From Acanthaster planci (taxonomy: Eukaryota > Echinodermata > Asteroidea > Valvatida > Acanthasteridae), in the NCBI RefSeq assembly GCF_001949145.1, contig NW_019091430.1, positions 534,949 to 576,743 of the forward strand: a DNA stretch of 41,795 nucleotides, written 5' to 3'. Shown here piece after piece: positions 8,341-19,975 of this stretch. The translations under genes and the position numbers were made by a program. Numbering within the stretch: position 1 is the first letter of the stretch; every line of letters starts with the position of its first letter. A model generated the notes under the pieces. The model was not told the DNA's origin, searched no databases, and saw only the letters and a list, made by a program, of their open reading frames with translations.

Positions 8341-9321
8341 ATGCCGTCAGTGCAAGACGTACTGGCCCAGCAAGCCCGTGACGAGAGACTCAGCCTTTAC
8401 AGCTCACCGACCTTCTGCCGGCGTAGTCGGCTGGACAACGAACTCGTCCGCGAGAAGCCGGACGACTTCGGCTGGCTCAGGGCTTTTGATCCCAAACGGT
8501 GCTGCTCAGCCACATTATCTAACCCCAGTATGGCGACCAAAGGGCCTGCCCGACCTTCCTCAGCGTCCTGCGCCACTGGACGCGCACGTAAGCTATCAGA
8601 CACGGACTCGGCGTCTCTCAGTGACAAGGACCTGTCTCGTTCGACGCCAGGGACACCGACGATCGATGCCAAATCGCCCACAATGTACACTCTCCTTTCT
8701 CGCCGCCGAAATCAGCGTCCGGTATCTTTGGTTATGGACAACCACAGGTCGCTGAGCAGCCTAGACGTAAACTCGAACGACAACCAGGCTCAAGAGAAAA
8801 AGGACTTGAATGCATCCACTGGCTCACCGCGCACTAAGTCGTTTCTTGCCGTAGAGCGCAGCGCGGTAGAGAGTCTTAGCAAAAGTTGCGGTGACTTGCG
8901 GCACGGTGATTTAGAAACCCCACCCTTCGCCCGACAGTTTCACCAACGCCCGTCACACGGCCTGCCGGACCCGCTGCGGTGTCCAAGCCATCTGTCGTTA
9001 TGTTCTGTGCAGGTGTCAAGCCCGACCCAGACAGACTCACATGCCGGGAGTAGGGTGAGCCTTCTGTCCGAGGGAGTGGACTCTTACGAGGGCTTGTACG
9101 AAAGAGCCTATAAGGCCACCTTTGTGCTGGGGTCACAGGAGTTACCTAACGTCAGGGAAAGCAAAGAGGAAAGGGCGAGGATGGTTCGTGAATGGCTGGC
9201 AAAACAACAGGAGGCTGAAGAATCCGCCGCCAACGCTAATGGCTCACCATCAGTAAAGTCCAAGTCAGAAGTTTTGCTAGAAACAGTGAAAGTTACGCAG
9301 ACCGAAACTTCTGTTCCATAA
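8341..9321 (+). CDS. Uncharacterised Ser-rich protein, 326 aa, single exon
   Basis: The longest clean ORF that is not repeat-derived: 326 codons with no stop, higher GC and CpG than its surroundings, and an A at -3 of the ATG. An in-frame stop 24 bases upstream supports the start. I do not recognise the family. The protein begins MPSVQDVLAQQARDERLSLY. It has a long Ser/Thr/Pro-rich, probably disordered middle with many SP/TP and basic-Ser sites (residues about 60-235). It ends in a more ordered part: an aromatic motif at 247-262 (DSYEGLYERAYKATFV), then a charged helix near 275-300 (RARMVREWLAKQQEAEE). There is no signal peptide or membrane segment. This looks like a cytoplasmic or nuclear scaffold or phosphoprotein, which is inference only. 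Possible polyadenylation signals ATTAAA lie about 300-440 bases after the stop. Introns outside the ORF cannot be excluded. Confidence 0.75.
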   Translation: MPSVQDVLAQQARDERLSLYSSPTFCRRSRLDNELVREKPDDFGWLRAFDPKRCCSATLSNPSMATKGPARPSSASCATGRARKLSDTDSASLSDKDLSRSTPGTPTIDAKSPTMYTLLSRRRNQRPVSLVMDNHRSLSSLDVNSNDNQAQEKKDLNASTGSPRTKSFLAVERSAVESLSKSCGDLRHGDLETPPFARQFHQRPSHGLPDPLRCPSHLSLCSVQVSSPTQTDSHAGSRVSLLSEGVDSYEGLYERAYKATFVLGSQELPNVRESKEERARMVREWLAKQQEAEESAANANGSPSVKSKSEVLLETVKVTQTETSVP

Positions 9322-12300
9322 AAACATGTCTTTTGTGTAAATAAGTCGACTATCTGCGTGTCAAAAGTGAACTGGTAGGTTCGGGATTTTCTATTTACTT
9401 CGTGAGTACTTTGCATCTCATCTTATACTAGGCCTACACCCTTTCTTCACCAGTCACGAAGGCCTGCGCTTATACATTCAACCTACAGTATAGTACTTCT
9501 AATTGGTAAACTGTGTTGATCTTTTGTATTACTACTGTATAACGATGTCACTTGTGGAAAATTATCCCACCGGTATTGCGATAATATATTTGCAAGACAT
9601 ATTTAATATATACTCCTTTCACATTAAATATCGTGTTAATAGCAAACAAAGCGTGAATAGTTTGGTGCCATATGTACCTGCTATACCTCACTTGCATCTT
9701 CATCCTACATAACATAATATCCGCTGCTATTAAGATTTGAGTGGTAATTGTTTACATGCACTATTAAAGTGCGGCGATAACCCTATGCCTAATTCAAGCC
9801 TACAGAATGTTTCAACTCTCTTATTGTTAAAGCCTCATTATTCCGTAGTGGCAAGACCGGTTTAGCAGTGCAGTACAATGGTTGGTTGGTTGGTTTTATC
9901 GATATACAGGCAGTCCGAAATAGTGTTAAATGGCAATATTACTGGAAAATTAGGTTGTGCGCCTTCTCAGTCATGCATACAATTAAGGTGTGAGACAAAA
10001 ATCAATACAGTATTTGCATGTGCATTTTTACATGGGTTGTATTCTCTTGTCAGACAGCGCTACCTTATGCGGTCGAGATGCTGATTGCCCCATGGGAGAA
10101 TACCATTATGTATTCACCCTGCCATACAGAAAGGCCAGAGCGAATTACCCGCTCTATCATGTTACTGAGCTTTGATTGCAAAGACAGACCTTAACATTAT
10201 GTATGTACATAAAAAGAGCATGGTCGAACGCTGCTCTTTAATAGTGGGACATGAGCGATAAAGAACGAAATTATTAGTGATCATTTATAATATGTCTATG
10301 ACTACAGCTTTTTTTTGAGTGGCATATGTGGCCAAACAATTATTTAATATTGGTTAGGTAAACTGCATTTGCGGTAATAATTTCTCCTCGAAAAATTTTC
10401 ATAGTTTGCCTGATTTTTGGTACTAAAACCATTTTAAACTAATTCACAAAAAATGTATTTTGTCGACTATTGGGAGATATTTTTGTTTCCTATATTAAAT
10501 CCGAGCCTCTGGTCTCATAGAATTATGGAGAGAATTACATGTACCTCGAAGTAACATCAAACACTGAATTACATTTCAAACTTGAAATGAATTCGATAGC
10601 AAAATTTGCCTAGTCAAAAGACCGCTGTACAGTGTTCGTGTTTTTCATTACATAACGGCAAGGCTAATTTCCTGCTTTTCATATCAATTTAAGGGGAGAC
10701 GTCACATGCGACTGATTTGGTTGGTATCAAGTCTTTTTTTCTCTACGAGTACTCTTCAAAAAATTCCAATATTTATGATGTAATACATGTACCTTTTCTA
10801 CGGGAAAAGATTGTAAAATATAGAATTAATATAAGAAGCGGCGAAATCAGTGACATGACTTTTGCTCAAACACTATAATATTCGGTAAATAGTCAGGTCT
10901 TTTGAATGCGCATCATTTGCTCCCTCTTATTTAGTTCTTTTTGTGGATCTGATACAGTATTCATGACAGATTTATCAAAGTTATCCTATATCTAAACAAA
11001 TAGGACCGAGCTGTAATTCACTAAGAGATCATTATAAAAATGTACTATACTGGCTTTTAATTTGTAAAAGTCATTCTCTAATGGCACTGTATTGATTGGA
11101 AATGCAACTGGAAAACGCTTTGTTATTACGTAAATGAGTATAAGTAGCAGGCCTACTTCCAAGTGATCAAACGCAAAAAATTATTAAACCGAATATCACT
11201 AAAATCGATATATCTGCAGTGTATGCTTTGGGTTTTTTCTCAGTATTCCTAAAATATCCAGATGTAACCAAAACCTGTTACAAATTTTCTTTTAGAATAA
11301 GATTTTATTTTTCTGTCATAAGTACACTTGTGCTCTCCACCCCTCACCATACATGTACTTTTGACACCCTGTTTGTTAGTCAGTATTCAGTACCGACATA
11401 TTTGGATTACTATACGCAAGCTTCTTCGAATTTATTATTATTATCATGTCAAGACTGCACCTGACATCAAGCATGCTGAATCTTTACAATTACACGATGT
11501 CAAATAACAGTGTGCAACAAAAGATAACAACTAAAAGATTCTTTTTAAAATGTCAAATTAAATGAGGAAGCATAGAAAGCCTTACGACTTGGAACCGTGT
11601 AATGTTTGACATCAAAAGGAGTACAGGGTTGCCACAGTCGTTAATAAAAATGAAAACAGATTGTTATTTTTTCAGTAATCATAAAAGCATGGGAATTTAC
11701 GCGCTTGAGAATGTCTTGGGGGTATGTACGTGTATATGCAGGATTTCAAATGGCGAGGATTCAGGATGATGAAGGAATGCAAACCGCCGTCAGCCAAGTT
11801 ATTGCCTTATTGCCCTTGGAAGGGGCATAGGCTGAAATGTCATTAGTTTGACCCTAAGACCAGGGGACTCTTAGAGAGGTTACTCCTGGCAGGTAAGTCC
11901 TTATCGAAGCACATGCGCCGCAAAGGAACGTCAAAACGTTCCTTGAAAGCACCATTTCCTAGTAAGAAATGACTCGTGTTGTAACCCTCTGAATGCCACT
12001 ACCATCTTCAAATATAGTGAAGAACATTTGGAATATTGCATTGATTTCACTTGACGTCGATAACGCTACAGATAGGTACCGTAGATACGCAACGAATCAT
12101 GCAGGAACGGATCGAGGGGGTCAAACTACCTGCTTTGACACATAAAAAACACACAAATAAAAAAGAATAAATAAATGAAACAGACCCCCCGCCCCGAAAA
12201 TTCCCAGATCCTTCCCTGTCATGTACCGTGACGGTCGCGACACCGTTCAAGAATCCTCTGTATCTGGAATCAATCACTCCGTGTAGCTGTCCATATCTTG

Positions 12301-13384
12301 TTTTCCTCCTCGTTGGTGCTGCGGCCCAGTTACTACTCCATCCCGGAGGTGAATATACCCGCATAGATGCCCTATTTTCCTCCATTAGCCGCTTTCTGCC
12401 GGTTATAGACTGTTTTGTAATATTCCCGAGTGAACGTGCTTCTACCTCTTACAGGCTGCTCTTACGGGAGGCAGGAAAGTTACTGTGCACGTTTAGGGAG
12501 TCACGTTTGTGCATTACACGCGTCCGTGCGTTTCCTCACTATACCCTGTACCTTATTTTCCCATATTTTCTAGCTAAAAACAGATTGATTTCTTGTTTTG
12601 AAGAAGCTTACCTTACTTGCTAAGGGTTTTGCACGACGAAACCATTCCTATAGGAGGGATTTCAACAAAGAGGAAGGAAATTAGGGGAGAAGCTTCCCCT
12701 TCCTTTTTGCAGCGAGACGATTGAAATTATTTTGAAGAAGAAATGAAAAACGTTGTAACATTAATTCCTGACATAAATTTCTTAATAGAACCTCGCCGTT
12801 TATCGTTACACTTGCCTAGAATAGAAACAGATGTTAAAAAGACACTAAATAAATTTGAATTCAAGAACCAAAACGTCAATATGCCTACTATCAAATGGTG
12901 ACGGATGAAATGCGAGCATCGTGTAATTTTGAATCAAAATTGCATTACGATTTTTCTTCTAATGAGAAATCACACTTAGTACACTTTTAATGTCAGTTTT
13001 GAAAATATGTCGTATTCGACAAAATTCAACGTGACTATAATTACTCTTTTCGCGATTATTCCTTAAACACGTGTTCGTCGTGTTCATCTCATAAATATCG
13101 TTATTACCCTTAATTCATGCATACTGTAGCCTGTAAAAAGACATTGGTTTCTTGGGCTGTCAACATCTGCGTCCCTACAGCTCTTGACATCGAATCACGG
13201 TTGATGAGGTGGATGTGGCTCTTAGGCCGATGCACCACAGCATTGAACAAATCTTTCTCTTAATTTCAAACCCTATATAAATCAAGGACCGCTTGGCGGT
13301 GAGTGCTACGACACCCATGATTGCTAAAACGCGATTACGCAACATAAAGATGCCTTTCAATGTGCATGTCAACACCTGTGCCAA
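9322..13384. other. Long noncoding AT-rich stretch
   Basis: The first few hundred bases are probably the 3' untranslated region of the preceding gene. Beyond that, all ORFs are short and lack family signatures. A locally CpG-rich patch lies around 12190-12540, beside a C-rich run (12185-12196) and an A-rich run (12146-12178). Its ORFs on either strand (112 and 131 codons) resemble nothing I know. Confidence 0.6.
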
Positions 13385-13441
13385 GCGTTGCGTATCCGTC
13401 AAAATCGCTCCTGGGGCGGTTTTGACGGCCGAACGCAACGC
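13385..13441. repeat. Imperfect hairpin, arms about 24 bp
   Basis: The left arm gcgttgcgtatccgtcaaaa pairs with ttttgacggccgaacgcaac on the right. The stem continues inward (tcgc with gcgg) around a short loop. Flanking bases (gtcaacac on the left, gttaacag on the right) extend a weaker symmetry. It may be the remnant of a palindromic transposon end or a structured RNA. No function is assigned. Confidence 0.8.
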
Positions 13442-14395
13442 ACGCGCGTGTTTTGTTAACAGAGTCGATTTTTGTGTCCATTAAAGTAAAATGCACGCAC
13501 ACACTCCAAAAACGTACATATGGAAAGGCGCCCTATTACACTGATCAAATACTGTGTCAAACAAATTGCATAATGGCATACCATTATAGAGGACAGGACG
13601 TGGTCTTTTGATAATCATCCCAGACCTACTATACGGTGCATCACCTGCTATTTAATCTGTTTTGAACAACATCATTAACTGTAATTAAGAGTTCATTTAA
13701 CAAAATGTGAACAGATGATATTTTAATGATAAAAAAGCTTTCACATTGCACTATAATAACGTTTTACAAACACGTATTATTTGCTTGGTGTTTTTAAATG
13801 CATTTTATATTCTTAATGGGAACGTTAAATCAAATTACAAATGAAAGACATTCAAAACTTGCGAAACAAAGGATAAAAATGCAGTGGTTAGTTACCTCTT
13901 GTGTTTTTATAGAAGGGGAACCTCTGGGTGTTTCCCTGGTTTTTAGGAAGTACAGGTACAAATAAACCACGATTAGCATGCAGTCGTTCCAGAGGTCATT
14001 ACAGCAAATACATGTACATATACATGGAGAATGGTAATAGATTTATTTTGTGATCGACCCGCCACCAGGGCTCGTCGCATTTGGAGACTTTCTGCTTGAT
14101 ACCCCTTTGCTATTTTAGAGCACGATGGTTCATTGTCTTTGCACGTCACCTTGACAGAACAATTGGAATGGCATTTCATATCTTCAAGATTTCTTTATTC
14201 AGAGAGATCTTTTTCATAGTCAATATACTACGGCTTTTCTGAATCAAATCCTGTGTGAACAAGTCCTGTAGAAACCGTCAGTATAAAGTAAAGTGTATTG
14301 CTTTAATTATTAGCATTGCAGAAAACTGCAGGAGGTATACTGTTTAACGTTCCCATCCACTTCTTTTTGGGGCAGTGCCTTAAGTGTTTTATATA

Positions 14396-14428
14396 GAGAG
14401 AGAGCGAGAGAGAGACAGAGAGGGGGAA
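14396..14428. repeat. (GA)n-rich microsatellite
   Basis: An imperfect GA dinucleotide run with a few C interruptions, ending in a G-rich stretch. Confidence 0.9.
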
Positions 14429-14666
14429 GGGTTCCCGGTAAATTTCGGATTTCTTTAGCTCTTCTTTCAAATTTTCTTAAAAGAAAGTTTAATTTCGTCA
14501 AAGAGGAGGTCACTCGCCCAAAATTGGATCCCAGTTTCAAAATAACACCATTCTGTTGGTGACCGTGCAATCTCCTGTTCGAACACGTCTTCGAATGTCT
14601 GCATATGGCTATGGCTGCAAGTCATCCACACACCTATGCAAGTGGCAGCCATCTCGAAGATTATAA

Positions 14667-14700
14667 AAAATAAATTAATTAATTAATTAATTAATTAATA
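14667..14700. repeat. (AATT)n microsatellite
   Basis: About eight tandem aatt units, a self-complementary tetranucleotide repeat. Confidence 0.95.
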
Positions 14701-15533
14701 GACAATTTTTTTTTAAACCATAACGCTAAACCATTTTTTTTAACTTGGTTTGATGCGGGCAATCACCAAAGTTTCAGCATTTTCCCTGGGGGATCAAAAC
14801 AATACACGTTCTGAATCTGCCAGATCAGGAAGTCCAGGTTAAAAAAAGTCATCGCTTCGTGAGTACACGATGCCAGAATGAAAGGCGGATGTGACGAGGA
14901 AGAGTGTTTACCTTAGGTATCGTCTCGTGCAAGAATCGCCTTCTGATTAGGGGGGAAGTCCCGGCACAAGAAATTGGGGATTTAGGGGTGAAATTTCGCG
15001 AAAAGGTCAGTTCAAGATGAGTGTTTACTTTTCTACTTGAACTTTGAACCAGAGATCCATTTTACATTAAGGTTAGTCCATGATGGTTCGAGTCCCAAAC
15101 AAACTCATTGGAGAAAATGGTGCATGCGTGGAAAATTACAAACACACACGCACAAGATGTTTGCGGAACTGGACTATTGCGCTGTTTAGCCTCGCAGTTT
15201 GAGCTATCGATGGCAAGTCTGCTCTGGTGAAGTCAATGTCAACGGTTCCAAGACCAAGTAAATCTAAAAGTTAATCTTTTCCAAATCAAAGGTCTGGTAC
15301 TCGCCGCATAAATATGTAGTCTGTGTCATGTAATCTTTACCGAACCAGTCTGGATTACTAGTAAAGGCCCAAAAAGTATGTCAGCACCGACTACCGAAGC
15401 CCTGTTTTTATGCACATCTGCACTGCACTCCACCATCATTACACGGAAATTTAGCAGCTGAGAAACAACAGTGGCGTCTGTGAGTACAAGTAACGTGAGA
15501 TTTTTGTTTGAATATTTATAAAGTCTAGTAAAA

Positions 15534-15681
15534 CAAATACAGCATGGTTTATTTCCAGAAAATAGTGGGAATTACTAGTCCCAATGTGTAGGTAAGTTCG
15601 CGTCGGGAGGTAGTGAATCTGTCCTACGCCTCGGGACCAGTAATTCCCACTACTTCCCCTCAAACCATGCTGTTGTATTTG
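15534..15681. repeat. Palindromic (MITE-like) element of about 148 bp
   Basis: The arms 15534-15582 and 15633-15681 are inverted copies: caaatacagcatggttt on the left against aaaccatgctgttgtatttg on the right, and tagtgggaattactagtccc against gggaccagtaattcccacta. Weaker pairing (gtagg with cctac) continues inward, leaving a loop of under 40 bases. There is no coding capacity. It may be a small non-autonomous DNA element or a hairpin precursor. Confidence 0.85.
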
Positions 15682-15882
15682 TATAATAATTATCTCCGTT
15701 TCAAAAAGATAATTGTTTCATATAACCATCGTTCTTAATTAAATTTTCTACAGAAATTATCCTCCACAACTAGAAACGGTAAGATCGCTTGTAACTTGTA
15801 CGTGTGCCATATCAGCCAGTGCTCAACATTTTTGCTGATCAGCGTCTTGAAAACTGCCTACGAGTTGCTGGCTGTCTGTGTT

Positions 15883-15921
15883 TATTGTAATACAGTCACG
15901 CTGATTGATTGTATTACAATA
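15883..15921. repeat. Perfect 12-bp inverted repeat
   Basis: tattgtaataca at 15883-15894 is exactly repeated in inverted form (tgtattacaata) at 15910-15921 around a 15-base loop. Such a site could be a paired protein-binding site or a chance hairpin in AT-rich DNA. Confidence 0.85.
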
Positions 15922-16466
15922 CAATTATCGATTGAAAGTCACTGTTGGACTGCTTCTTCGCCATTTTACGGAGACTAACTTCTGAATTTTGGTTAGTGAA
16001 ATTATGAACACAAAAGTTCTTCATTTTTTCCGTGCGTAGCAACGGCTGACATAATATTGCGGTCCGTCGCCATCTTGCTCTGTATCAGTATCAACTGTCA
16101 ATGCATTAAATCACTTATCCTCCTCCATCTAAACATTTTGATATCCTTGTGACATTCGTTTGTAACTATTTAAAAATACAACAAGGTAATGAAAAAATAC
16201 ATTGCTGGTTTACTGAGCAGAAAATGAACAACGTTGGTTTGAACTTTACTTGTCTGTATAATATCCGTGGAGATTGTCAAATTAAACAAAACAAACCGAA
16301 ATTATTTAATTTCTACTTTCTTTGTGCGTGCTGTCTACTGCAACTTAAGAATTCGCCTATAGACCAATATTAATATTTCTACCTACCAAAAAGCTCTGTT
16401 AAATTGTTTATAGGAAAATACAACTACTGAATAACAGAATATTAAACAGAAAGAACTACGAATGCT

Positions 16467-16542
16467 TCAGAAAAAAAAAACCCTCCAACAAAGCAAAGCA
16501 TAACAAAACCAAAAAAACAACAAAAAACAACAAAAAATAGTC
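16467..16542. repeat. A-rich low-complexity tract
   Basis: A mixture of A runs separated by single C or AAC/AAAC units on the + strand. Confidence 0.85.
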
Positions 16543-17377
16543 CCCAAACAACCATCTTCGTCACGAATATCTTTGAATACCGTTCCGATATCATAATATT
16601 TCCGGGTACTGGAAATTCTGCAAATTCAGTTTCAATCTTTGGAAATTTTCAAAGCAAGTGTGATAGAAAATCCCCATGATAGTACAAACTGTGCATTGCA
16701 AATTACCAAAGCACTGTGCATCGAAAGAATGAAGCTTCCCTTAGGGCTAGCGCAGCAGCCTACGAAAAATGTGGGACAGGAAAACGACCCAAACAAAGCA
16801 ACAAGGCTTACATGAAAAAAGAGGAACGGATGTACACGTTTAGCCCGCAACGTCTTTGTGTGGCCTGGAAAAAGAATTATCTGTTTCTAGGCAACTCCTT
16901 GTAATTTAAGCCTACAACTAATCTTCAGCAGAGTCCCACTTCCCTAATGCGCCGGACCATCCGAGATAACTTAATAGACCTTGTAAAATTTGGCTATTCG
17001 ACTGTAGCTAGCATTTCCCGTACGATAGCTGCTCATTGGTACATTTTTTAGAACTTCTGTAATAGCATTGAACTAAATTCAGTATGAATAGCTATAGAAA
17101 TCTAGCAAGAGAATGAACATTTATATCCACTGGTTGTGATACTTGTAATTTTAGATTTTTCTTTTGGTTTACTGTTGACTAAGGCCAGTTTCGCATCGGA
17201 GATTTTGATATCGCGTCTTCATGTCTTTTCATTATAATGTTCCCCCAACAGACACCTGTCAATATGATTGGACACTGGCTTGTATTTGTCTTGATTACTT
17301 GCATTCGTTTGAAAATGCAGTGTTATTAGGACTATTTAATCTGTACCTCAAGGTGTTTTGAGTTATATAATGATTAT

Positions 17378-17702
17378 TTGGTATTTTTCGGGCTATTTGC
17401 CCTATGCATGATTGGTTGAGAGAGTGGTACTGACAAGCTTCGATTCCATACCACACATGGGCTCCAATCATCAGCATATAGGTAATAACAATGGCTAAGA
17501 ACCTGGTTCCAGGATATAATATAGGCCTATGCTGGAACTAGACAAAACGACCACATTAGCGTACAATCGCAAAGGTTCTCAGCCATTGTTATTACCTATA
17601 TGCTGCTGATTAGAACCCATGTGTGGTATGGAATCGAAGGTTGTCAGTCCTACTCTCACAACCAATCTTGTATAGGGCAAATAGCCCGAAAATATCATAT
17701 TA
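17378..17702. repeat. Large inverted repeat (foldback element), arms about 125 bp
   Basis: The left arm 17381-17504 and right arm 17573-17700 are inverted copies with only scattered mismatches; for example tcgggctatttgccctat recurs as atagggcaaatagcccga, and ccataccacacatggg as cccatgtgtggtatgg. The spacer of about 68 bases has its own small ttccag/ctggaa symmetry. No ORF in it is credible as a transposase, so it is a MITE or foldback-type element. Confidence 0.9.
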
Positions 17703-19975
17703 TGATGTTCAAGCAGAATCTTAAAGGAATAAATTTGCACCATTGTGGAAATAACAGTAGAATGTCGGGTATGAATTGTGGCCAATTTTAAATGTCGACA
17801 AACGGATCCACTGGGAATTGGTCCAGAAGAGATTTTGTGCAGAATAACTTTCAATAAAAGAAGTGTGTCATTTAGGTAAAACGGTACAAAGACAACAGAA
17901 GAATGATCTCTATGTAGTTGCAAAACGGCAGTTCCAGTGCCCCGTGAAGCAGATGAACTGTGGACGAATCACGCAATCCTAATTGTGCTACTGCAAAATG
18001 TAGCAAAGCCCACGAAACATTCTGTCATTCTGTCCTGGCCATATTTTATTGACTGCTTTCCCCCTTTTCAACCGAGTGACCTATTGAACCCAATATAGAT
18101 GGAAGAAGGGACACACAAATCAAAAACGCATCGTACTGGAGGGATTGAAGCTGACGATAGAGACTGAATATCCGATAGTGTTCATTCCTGCTTGGACATT
18201 CTTATGAAATGGTTCAGCAGGGTTTCTTTCCAACTACAACAATGTTTACATTCTTGTAGAGGAGACGACATGCATTTGGAAATGCAAAAGTTAAGTACAC
18301 CCACCCGCATTGGCTTTTGGGCCTATTTTCGATCAAAATACTGTTCAAGCGAGTCCTATTAAACTACTTTTGGCAATAGCACATTGACGTCCAAATTTTT
18401 CATATTCTCTTTTCAAAATCGTTTACGTACAGTCATCTGATTTTTAATGGTCCCTTTTAAAATGTTTGAATCATTTTATTTTCAAGTAAAATATTTCCAT
18501 ACGCTGAACATAAAGAACAGCGTGTGATCGCAGAATTACCTTTTCTGTTATTTCAGTTTGGATTCAATAAATACAAATAATTTACAAATGAAAGGGCATT
18601 TTTTTTTTGAAAATGCTATATTGCTTGTTGAAGAAAGTTAATTGTCGCTATATGCACGCAAAACCCCAAAATAAGGACTCGAGTTTACACCGGGCTGTTC
18701 ACCCCTTCATTTTATCACTCGACGTCTTAAACAAGTGAATTAGGTAAAACCGAAACAAAATAAATATGAACACTTTGATCATAAATTAAGATCTACAGAT
18801 ATAATAAATTCTAATAGATGCAAAGTACATTTTAGGCACACAACATTCCGATGACCACAGACGGTTATTCGTCTATCCAGATAGAGCAAGAAAATTATCA
18901 GTTTTTTCTTCATAAGCACCTGGCATTCCAAGCCTAAGCGAATAATCATCATAAACAGGTACAGTATCTTCGATATAAGTCATTAACTATTTAGCATTTT
19001 AACATCGAACTTACAATCATGTACGGGGGTGACATCCCTTGACGATACCCATGTACAGTAGTGGGATGCCGGGAAGTTAAATATGGTTTACTGAGGTTTA
19101 GCAGCTCTTTCTGGGGCTACAGAAGGATTGCTTTCGACATCATGACAAAAGATTATGCTGTGCTGTATAGCCCCATGCAAAGTACAGAAAGCAAAGGAAA
19201 CACACAAGTACCAGAATGTTAGAATGACACACTTTTGTAAAAAGTGATACCTGTATCGAAATAAGGCATATGTCTTGAAAATGAATATTGAAACGAACAC
19301 ATATTATTGTACGCCTTACTTGATAAATTCTGGTTTCGATGTAATGGCAGTTTACAATAAAATTAAGTTTATGTTTATACATAAACAACACAGTGTGCAG
19401 TCACATACATTACGTAAACAAGGTTTCCTCGTCACAGACGCTTAGTGTGAAGGTCCCTTTTTTAATATATCTCTATGGTTAAACTAACACTACATACGCG
19501 TCCATGGATAACAGCGTACCATGAGTGAGAAATAGCGATCCATGATGACGCCCAGGAAGATTAGGGTCTCGTTCAAAATTATGGCCACTGGGATAATTTT
19601 GTTCTCAATTTTACGAGGGCTTTTGTCAGGACAAAATCTTAGAGGGACAAAAACATATAAAATAAACCTTTTTTTTCAGCTTTGACTTAAATACTACCCC
19701 ATTTCACGTGTGTGCGAGTACACCGAGTCGCACTATTTGTCATGTATTTTTCGGAAGTGTGAGGTCAGTTTTTGACACGATATTTAATGTGCTAAAAAAA
19801 TTATTTCACAAAGGCAAGTTATTTCCTATCCAAGGATTTTCGGAAGCGGTTGTCTTTCAGAAGTCAACTTTTCGGCTAGGCCTGGGCCCTATATTAAAAT
19901 GAACTTGGTGACCTCTTGTAATTACCCCCAAAAAAGCGCTAAAATTAGAACCTGCCACCCAGTCGGAGGGGAAAG
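17703..19975. other. Noncoding stretch
   Basis: AT-rich sequence without a recognisable gene or a long repeat. Short ORFs on both strands look random. Confidence 0.6.

Larger units (their letters stand above)
13442..15533. other. Noncoding stretch with simple repeats
   Basis: No recognisable gene. It contains a purine (GA)n-like run at 14396-14428 and an (AATT)n run at 14667-14700. The rest is AT-rich unique-looking sequence. A ggttcgagtcc string at 15086 matches a tRNA B box but no tRNA can be folded around it. Confidence 0.6.
15682..17377. other. Noncoding stretch; small palindrome and A-rich tract
   Basis: No protein family was recognised. Notable items are a 12-bp perfect inverted repeat at 15883-15921 and an A-rich low-complexity tract at 16467-16542. 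Confidence 0.6.

Noticed and set aside
8397-9416. Antisense ORFs of 97, 86 and 102 codons, and a 148-codon + frame, over the main gene
   Set aside because: They are shadows of the 326-codon CDS in GC-rich sequence. None has its own context or domain.
12047-12623. Overlapping ORFs of 112 and 131 codons on opposite strands
   Set aside because: No known domain, no start context or codon pattern favouring either, and the patch is merely CpG-richer.
13175-13484. 87-codon ORF on - and 63-codon ORF on +
   Set aside because: They overlap the hairpin at 13385-13441, which generates open frames on both strands.
15080-15100. tRNA B-box-like ggttcgagtcc
   Set aside because: The flanking bases cannot form a T stem and no A box or cloverleaf lies upstream.
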